A stretch of 64,000 bases of DNA from Datisca glomerata (taxonomy: Eukaryota; Streptophyta; Magnoliopsida; Cucurbitales; Datiscaceae), in NCBI GenBank assembly GCA_003255025.1, contig QANY01012059.1:1178001-1242000 (forward strand), given 5' to 3'. The translations under genes were made by a program, and so were the position numbers. Below, one piece after another: positions 56,458 through 64,000 of this stretch (its first letter is position 1; the number at the start of each line of letters is the position of its first letter). The notes under the pieces were generated by a model. It had not been told where the DNA came from. It saw only the letters and a program-made list of their open reading frames with translations, and did not search any database.

Positions 56458-59400
56458 ATTTGGTTATGTGTCAGAATCTCCCAAGCAAGAGTCAGTTCAT
56501 GCATGCAAGCTTCTAGTTCTAGACACTTGGTATATCAACTAATGGGAATTATTTCTTTTTTTCCAAAGATGAAGTTGGCGGAAGCTTCTTCTTAGGCGGT
56601 TTTGTTGCAACATATATGAACAAATCATGGTGAACTCAATGTCGGTTAATCACATCTATAAATGGGCATATTAATTTTAAGGGAGAAAAATATAAGAAAG
56701 AAGAGAATTGAGTTTGACAATAGCAAAGTCGAGAATTGTATAATAGCTATAACAATAGCTTTGTGTATTAGAAAAATATCCCAATAGCTTTTGCATTAAG
56801 CATTGGAAAATAATAGTAATACCGTTACTCTACTGAAAATTATATATTTAACCTCCAAAATTTAATCTCTACTTACATTTATAACCCATACACCCGACAG
56901 GTTGGAGCTTCATTGCTTGAGGAGGAAGAGGCGCGTGAGAGTTAGAGCTACAACATTTAAAGAGGAAGATGCGGCGAGTTTGAGAGGGTGAGAGGTAAGA
57001 GAAGTGAAGCTGTTGAAAGAAACGAGAATCCAAGAAACGAAAATATGCTTTTTAGGGTCTTTCATTCATTAATATAATATTATAAAAATATAAATATTAT
57101 TTATATCGGTTAAATCAACCGATAACTATTTTAGAGAAATCTGCATCGAACCGTAAGTCTGATCTTTTAATTTTTCCGCACAAAAGTGATCCAACCGAAC
57201 CGATTTTGTTTGGTCGGTTGAGTAGGTTGTTGTTCTTTAAATTCTTGCCCCGCTACCTAGTTTCTTCTGACGGTTTTACACAATGATTAAGTATGGCTCT
57301 AGGATTACTACCGTTCAACCATTCTCTTCATTTCCTTTTCAATTTCCAAGAAGTGGAGTTTGCGTAAAAGACACGGACATCCAATGTAGTTTCAAAAAAG
57401 ATAAATATGTTCAATATATTACAAATAGTTTTGTTTTAGAATGAAATGACCAAAATAACCTTAAGTCTTGACAGGTAACGAGATTTCCCTTCAAACCTGA
57501 TGATTGCCCAAACACCCAAGACTCAAACACCGGGGTTTGATATAAGCCTAAACCCGTTAGCAAAATGGTTGATTAAGGGTATTCTTGATATTCTAAAACA
57601 AAAAATTAACGTTGTTAGTAAGAAAATTAACGTTTTTGAATTTTTTTTATCTACAAAATAAAATGTCAAGGAATGTATGTGTCTTTTCTGAAACGACAGG
57701 AGGACGTTCATATCTTTTAGACAAACTTCATGGGATATCGGTGTATTTTTTCTAAAAATTTATAATCTTTGACAATATGTAATTTTAATCAATTAATTTA
57801 TGTTATTATTATTTTTAATCATATGATTAATAAATTTATAATTTATTTGTTCTGTAAAATCTTTGACGGTTTTTCTCTCTAAAAAAATCTTTGACATTTT
57901 AACTTTAGTATAATAAGGAAATTAATGGATGACTAAAAAATGGATAAAACTAAATTAATTCAAAATAATTGTAAAAAAATATATAAAAAAAGATTGAATA
58001 ACAATTCCTGTGTAACAATCTTCATTACCTCACGAGCCAATAATCTTGTAGAAAATATGAATAATAAAAATTATGAAGAAACCTTGAAATAATAAACGAT
58101 GTCAAATATAATCAAAAATAATATGATGGTTTAAATTATAACTTTAAATTAGTATCATAAAAAAATAATAGAGTTAATAGGACAAAGTTGTCTATGTACC
58201 TTTACTAAATTTGTTGGGTCATGATGACATAGTTGACAGTGTAGTACATTGTAACTAGTTGTTGGCGGTGAAGGAGAGCAATCATCATTGGAGTCTCAAA
58301 GCAAAGGGAAAAGGCTCATCAATAATATATAATATATTAAAAATGGGGAGGACATAAAAATATTTTTAAATAATTTTTGAATAATTTTGTTCATTTATTA
58401 TCGATGTATTGTCTAAAATAATTTTATAAATTATGTGTGATAATTAATAATTTGTTATTTTTAAAATCACAATATATTGATAAGTATGCATTAATTTCAA
58501 AACTCATTCACCTATTTAATGAATTTGAAAAAAATAATTGATAAATAATTTTAAGTTAATTTTGATTGATAACTCTGAATGAATTGTAACTAGTTATTTA
58601 AGAAGTTATATCGGACAAACTCAACTTTGTACTAAATTATTTTTAATATAGGAGAAAAATAATTTATCTCTATAAAACTTAATTAATAGAATTTAAAATA
58701 GAATTTAATTATACACACTATTAGAAACTTTATTTATGTTATTTTTTAGATATTAGTATAATCAATATGTTACACAAATATAGTTACCCAAAATTTACTG
58801 ACAAAAAAATAGATTATTTAATTCTAATGACGTTACTTTTTCTATTATATACTACGTCTTTTTCTAGAAATATGTATTTGACATTTTGCAACTCGGTTGA
58901 ATGATAATATTTCAATAAATAACAAAAATATATTATTTTCTTGATCTTATTCACATAAATTTAAAACAAATATGATGCTAAACATATTTTTTTAACTTAT
59001 ATAAACACAACATGACTATAAATTATGATCATAGTTAAAAATATAATAAAATCATTTACCCTTATAACGTACGTACGTGTGTGTATGTATTGACGAGTCA
59101 ATTTTAAGTGTTCTTAAAGTTTGACAAACACAAATGATAATTAAAAGCCACATCAAGACAATAATCTCACTAACATTGTTTAACACACTCTATTTTTTCC
59201 GTTTGTTAATTTTACTCATTTCAAGATGGGGTCGAATTGTTTTTTTTTTCATGTTTCTAGCGATAGAGTGTAAATTTCTTTCCTTGCAATTCATTTATAT
59301 TTTCTGCGAAAAAGTAGTCTTTATATTTATATTTAATTCATAATTTTGTAATTTTTGAATTTCAAAATTATTTTGTCCAGCTTCATTGTAGATTTTAAAT

Positions 59401-60285
59401 TGAGAATTTGCTTTAAGTTAGTCGAGTATGATTCATGATTAGTGGGTAGAAATGTTTGAAGAAGTTCTTGGAGATGGCTTGTGTCAACTGCAGCCATTTT
59501 TTCCTTTCTCAGCTTCCTAACTTCAATTCGGTTGCTGGTGTTTTTTTAGCTGCTGCCATCATGTCTCTGAGTTGTGGTTTTGATCTCGTTTTATCGTTTA
59601 TCTTTTTGTTTTCTTTGATTTATTGTTTTTTATTTTTTGGTGACGATGAAAAATGTTGATTAATTTTCACTTACCTTCTCTTAGGTTTGCCAACTTTTTC
59701 AATTAGCCTCTGCATTGTAACTTTGAGTAACTTTGAGAAATTAAAAAAAAAAACTCCCCTGCACTGTAATTTTCACTCACATTCTCTTAGGATTATGAAT
59801 ATTTTCCAATCATTTAAAAGATGTGAATACTTTTCACAGGATATGAATACTTTTCAACTTGAAGTTGTTTTTTAGAAATTGTTTTCCATTTCATCCCAAC
59901 TCCAAATAGTTCATGACCTAATATTTTTTAACCAAATTTTAGCTTTCTCCTTCAAAGGAAAAGGAAAAAGCTTCAATATAATAATATCAATACTATATCA
60001 TGGGTATATACTTCTATTTAGGGGTTTTCGGGTGATGTGTGAGTTGAGTGACATAGTCTATGACAAGAAAGCCCGTGAATGTAGGAGATGTGTGACTGGA
60101 AGGGTGAAAGACATATAACCTTAGGCGACCGCGGGAAGATGACAAATGCCTTTACTGCTCTAAGGTTGGTGAGAATTTTAGGCGTGGTCACATGTTTTGA
60201 TCTCGGGAAGCGTGAAATTGATCCCCTCATAATGACACCAATGACCTCTTTTATAGATGAAGTCAAGTGGGGCTCACAGGTCTGT
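56458..60285. other. AT-rich DNA without recognised genes
   Basis: 57700-59100 is very AT-rich. The segment at 59456-59659 has an open plus-strand frame (MKKFLEMACVNCSHFF...) with a hydrophobic tail and no known domain. 56900-57040 is GC-richer and purine-rich, possibly an exon or UTR, unidentified. No transposon with defined ends was found here. Confidence 0.4.
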
Positions 60286-60289
60286 CCTT

Positions 60290-60435
60290 TACAGTGATAT
60301 GGAAATCACGTGACCAAGCCTTAAACGTGATCATGCTTAAAACGTGACCGCGTCTAAAACGTGGTCACATACTTAAAATGTGACCACGCCTAAAATGTCG
60401 CCACACACTTTAAATTACATAACATGCATAACACG
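60290..60435. repeat. About 20-bp tandem repeat, 'aacgtgaccacgcctaa'
   Basis: Six or seven copies of 'cgtgac.acgccttaaaa' type units, for example 'aaaacgtgaccgcgtc', 'aaaacgtggtcacata' and 'aaaatgtgaccacgcc'. Opposed GTGACC/GGTCAC halves give small palindromes. Confidence 0.8.
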
Positions 60436-60539
60436 TGATTGCTTTTCATGCTCACAACTAGTCGTGGCTTTACGACATCGAGTAGCTGGGTTACAACCTC
60501 ACAGATGTTAGATTTATACTGCGCAAAGGACCCCAAAGG

Positions 60540-60865
60540 ACACTACCCGTGGAGGGTGTATGGGGTTCTCACCGTCGGGGAGCCCGATGGAGGGTGTATG
60601 GGGTTCCCACCGCCAAGGAGCCTGGCTACGGCTGTATGGGGTTCCACAGTTGGGAGCCTAGAGGCGGGTGTATGGGGCTTCACCGCCTGGCCACCCGGCG
60701 GCGGGACATGGCCCGGTGACAGGCCATGTAGGCCACCTACTATCGGGCCTCCCTAACTGCGGGTCTATGAGACTACCTACTGCAGGGCCTCCCCGATAGC
60801 GGGTCTATAAGACCCAACTACCGCCCGGTTTCCTCGATAACGGGTGTATCACCTCGCTTACCTTT
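60540..60865. repeat. GC-rich degenerate tandem repeat, about 40-50 bp unit
   Basis: 'gggtgtatggggttc.caccgc' recurs four times between 60555 and 60700, then 'gcgggtctatgagac..acctactg.agggcctcccc' twice or more to 60860. GC content is far above the surroundings. Any frame through it is low-complexity and not credible. Confidence 0.8.
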
Positions 60866-60869
60866 GACT

Positions 60870-61759
60870 TCCCAAATGTAGCACGAATGAGGTGTTCCCT
60901 GACAAAAAGAGGCACATCCAAGGTGCCTGAGGAGGCCATACATTTCAAGGAGATATTCCTATCTTAGCACAGCGTAACCTCGTCTTAATTCTACTAGGCC
61001 ACATCCCTCAAGTTATTCCTAGGCAAGGAAGAGTCTTTGAGCTTTTGTCACTAAACTCGAAGGCGGGACACAACACTTAACATATAATCTCAACAATGGG
61101 CTCTCCACCTTTATAAGTCCAAGAATGACCCTTACAAGCGTGGTCATTGGGTATGCCGCCTTTATACTTAGGTGATGTCCCTTACAAACATATTTGCTAT
61201 TTATCCAACGTCAGTCTTATCGTGCCATGTAGGTACCCTCTAGGCATGTCTTTGAGTGCCACATGTATATCCGAACACGTCATTTATGATGAAATGATTC
61301 ACTATTTACATTAGTATTTGAACTTACACATAGTCACTTTATGTGTGGTGGTCTTCCTTAATGAGCCACATGTTCAACCGTGATAGAAGATGTTTCTCCA
61401 TTGTTGTAGCCCCTAGTTAGACGTGATGATGTAACAATTGCTTTCATTTCGCCTCCAGTAAGAGATGCAAGAAGTAGTTGGCTAGGCGGGTCTCTCTTAA
61501 TAAAGAGTTTGATTATGGGCATTCACGGAAGAATGACTAGCTAAAAAATATATATACACTAGCAATGCACAACCTCAAGTTCAATGTTAGCATGAGAGAA
61601 AATACATTGTGATATATGTACCATATGCATGTTAATATTGTGTTCAAATACCGAAGTATCATGACAAGTGAATAGAGCCAAGCAACATTTTCTAACTATA
61701 TCAGCTCGTATATGACAGATACAGCTTAATGATGTGTACGTAATTCATTAGAATTATGA
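60870..61759. other. Unassigned, possibly LTR or LARD-derived
   Basis: No protein is recognised. With the two arrays above, the moderate GC content and short repeats suggest a non-coding retroelement fragment, but no paired LTR is visible. Confidence 0.25.
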
Positions 61760-61909
61760 ATAAACGTACCATTGCTTTCTTATATTAATGATCTGGAAGA
61801 ACTGAGAAAACCATCCAGAGTGAAGCTTATCAAGAAATGGCTCGCGGCAGATACATATGATCAAGTGTCATCCTCAGACATTTCAGCCTTTGAAAGCCCA
61901 TATATGTAG
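61760..61909 (+). pseudogene. Exon-like terminal frame, unidentified
   Basis: From about 61766 the plus strand is open for 47 codons: 'PLLSYINDLEELRKPSRVKL', 'IKKWLAADTYDQVSSSDIS', 'AFESPYM', stop at 61907-61909. The charged amphipathic composition is that of a real globular protein end, unlike the AT-rich noise around it. I do not recognise the family. A stop lies just upstream (61757) and no splice acceptor is visible in the right place, so it is probably a decayed last exon or gene fragment. Confidence 0.35.
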
Positions 61910-62278
61910 GAACCTGCATGATAATTCCTTAAAAGGCGTATATACACGAAAATATAATCAAGTTACCTAAGGAGACACGTACATATGTGAACATTTAAAC
62001 TACTCATAATCGTCACGCTGAAAGGGTTATGTATTGATTCTTACTTCAGACTTTCATTATGCTTCACTATCATACATCCCTACTTCGCACATTATGTCGC
62101 CCTTACACGTGACTTTAGCATAGGCATCTTGATAATTAAGTTCTAAGTTAGATTTAATCTATATGACAGCGGCCATTTTTCGCCGTAACGAGCAAAGCAA
62201 AGAGTTAAAATAATTTATGTATTTCAAACATGTTATGGCGCCCAAGTTCCGCTTTGAAGGGATTCGCAGCAACGAATA
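61910..62278. other. No recognised features
   Basis: AT-rich sequence between the exon-like frame and the probable LTR. Nothing is supported. Confidence 0.5.
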
Positions 62279-64000
62279 TGTAACGCCTCAATCCCAGAGG
62301 GTTAAACATGCATGTAATTTCACTTATTCAAAAATCCTCAATCCAATTGAAACCCCAATTGGAAAAAATTTCCAAATTGAAAACTTTAATTTTGCCATAA
62401 TTTTAACATTAAATAGCGATAATATAATATTATTTTAAGAGAATATCTACTCAATAAATTGAAGTAAATGATTCACTAATATGTAATAAAGTCGATTACG
62501 AAAAATCGTAAAACAGGAAAGTCAACATATTTTTGAAGAATAAAACATGAAAATTCATAAATTCCTGAATCAACTATAATTAGACTGAAATCTATTTCTC
62601 TAATGTCATATAATCATAGTTAGTGAAAATCTCCTATTTTCACTGACTATGGCAATTCCTCACTATTACTGCTCGCCATCACCTGCAACATATTCTTCTA
62701 AGGGGGGTGAGTATTAAAAATACTCCGTAAGTAAACTCACATACTAATAAACTTCACATGACATAAATGTAAATATATAATTCATGCAACTTTAATTTAA
62801 CACATTCACTTGATTATTAAATAACATAAAGTACTTGTAATTAACATAACTGATTTCATGGTTAGATTATAACTTGAACTTGTACTTATTCTTGCTGATA
62901 CTTGTACTTGATTGATCATAATTCAACTAGGCATACCCCTCGATTAACAACCTAACCAGAATTGTTTCACACTTGAACTTGAGCTTGTAATGTGAACGTG
63001 GACATGTCGGATTGGGTGTCTTAAAACTTGATATCACTTAAAATTATCTGAACTTTAAGGACGCTAACATGAATATGGTGACACCCAACCGTATAGCTGA
63101 TAATATGACGTGAAAAATCTGGTGACTTGATAACCAAAAGACATGAGTAATAAGTCTACCTCTTGTTTATTTATCACTTTACTTGAGTTAAGATTCATAA
63201 ATCACATTATTGCATATACATGTGTAAACTTATAACTTGTTCATGAATATAAACGATATAACTATTACGTGTATAACTCAAAATATAATCATACATAACA
63301 TGATAAATAATTTCATCATGACATGGAAAAATAAATAAAACACTTGATCATAAGATTTGAGCAACATAAAGAAATAATAAAAACAATTATATATGCTATA
63401 CATATAACATATGAATCGAATTGCTATGTAAATCCACTTACCTGGATTCGTTATGAATTAAATTTAACAACTAATGACCTGAATTTCAAGGATCCCAGAT
63501 CACAATATATTCATATAATATCTACAATTATTTAATTAACTAGAGGGCGAGTGAGGTTGGGAACAGGTGAAAACTAAACCGGGTGTAAATTGATCAAGCG
63601 GTTCAAACTGGATCAACTTGGGTGGTCTAAACCGATTCGATTCTGCTGGTTTGGACCAGTTTGGTCTGGTCTGACCGAATCGATTCGGCCTAGTTGGACT
63701 ATTTTGGTCTGGTCTAACTGAACCGGTTCAGACAGGTCTGATTGAACCAAATTGGGTCGGGTAAAATCAACTGGGTCAATAGACCAGGTTACAGTCTGAG
63801 CAGAACCGAGAGAGAATGAAGAAAATCAAACTTACCGATGATGAGGCAGCCACGACGACGATGAAGCAACGATCTGGAAAAGATGACAATTGAAGGCTAC
63901 CCAAATGAAAGAAAATAGATGAACAAAGGAAAAATTAGGGATGATTTCTGTGAGAGGAAGAAAATAAGATTGGGGTGTGATGCAGTAAATAAAAGAGAAA
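62279..64000. repeat. Probable gypsy-type LTR, running off the window
   Basis: It begins TGTAACGCCTCAATCC, similar to the TGTAAC-start seen in large plant gypsy LTRs. It contains at 63590-63770 an array of 'ggtctggtctgacc', 'gaaccggttcagac' and 'accgattcgattc' motifs, a feature I associate with such LTRs. On the minus strand a donor-like 'cggtaagtttg' lies near 63825-63837. No second copy or coding region is in the window, so this is inference. Confidence 0.35.

Noticed and set aside
60439..60756. 105-codon plus-strand frame, Gly/Pro-rich
   Set aside because: Low-complexity reading of the GC-rich tandem array. No domain.

Overview
This is a plant nuclear window, almost certainly from a eudicot. 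It carries an EPFL-type secreted peptide gene, fragments of two conserved plant genes with introns (MSI1-like WD40 and U2AF65-like), plant-specific LTR retrotransposon lineages (Athila/Tat-like, chromovirus, Ty1/copia), a plant LINE, a Mutator-like element, a CACTA end, a Helitron-like element and an endogenous caulimovirid. There are no bacterial operons or CRISPR arrays, and I saw no rRNA or tRNA genes. One 10-N assembly gap lies at 46489-46498. The species cannot be named from this window.

Layout. 1-898: degenerate repeats (unit about 130 bp). 908-4004: a Mutator-like element with about 125-bp terminal inverted repeats and a perfect 9-bp target duplication. It carries a transposase that has lost its catalytic core and a GRF zinc-finger exon on the other strand. 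4990-5265: (TAA/GAT)n microsatellite at the 3' end of a LINE (about 5275-9735, minus strand) with most of its reverse transcriptase deleted. 10690-24.6 kb: a nest. A Tat-like gypsy fragment received a chromovirus (13269-18497, minus) between its primer-binding site and gag, and a Ty1/copia element (18848-24321, plus) beyond that site.

25445-25969 holds the only plausibly functional host gene, an EPFL2-like cysteine-rich secreted peptide with a 90-bp intron. 26-33 kb is AT-rich with a 1-kb minisatellite, an inverted-repeat-rich array and a doubly truncated MSI1 fragment. A CACTA-type terminus (33640-34020) is built of hairpins and abuts a truncated Athila-like element (LTR, PBS, gag-protease; to 37962, minus).

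37985-42545 is a rearranged endogenous pararetrovirus. Protease-RT-RNase H lie on the minus strand, and an intact 324-codon movement-protein frame plus a broken coat-protein region lie on the plus strand, head to head. A truncated copia element follows (42545-44517, minus). 45726-50670 is a non-coding LTR element whose LTRs and interior are dominated by several unrelated tandem-repeat families. A 610-bp Helitron-like element (50795-51404), an orphan last exon of a U2AF65-like gene (51577-51714) and a third copia element (to 56457, minus) follow. The rest is AT-rich DNA with short GC-rich arrays (60.3-60.9 kb), an unidentified exon-like frame (61.8 kb) and a probable gypsy LTR running off the end.

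Most coding material is decayed, with stops, frameshifts and lost catalytic residues. The most notable items are the inverted pararetrovirus with its intact movement-protein frame, the repeat-built LTR element, a shared post-LTR motif in two dissimilar LTR elements, and the host-gene fragments next to transposons.
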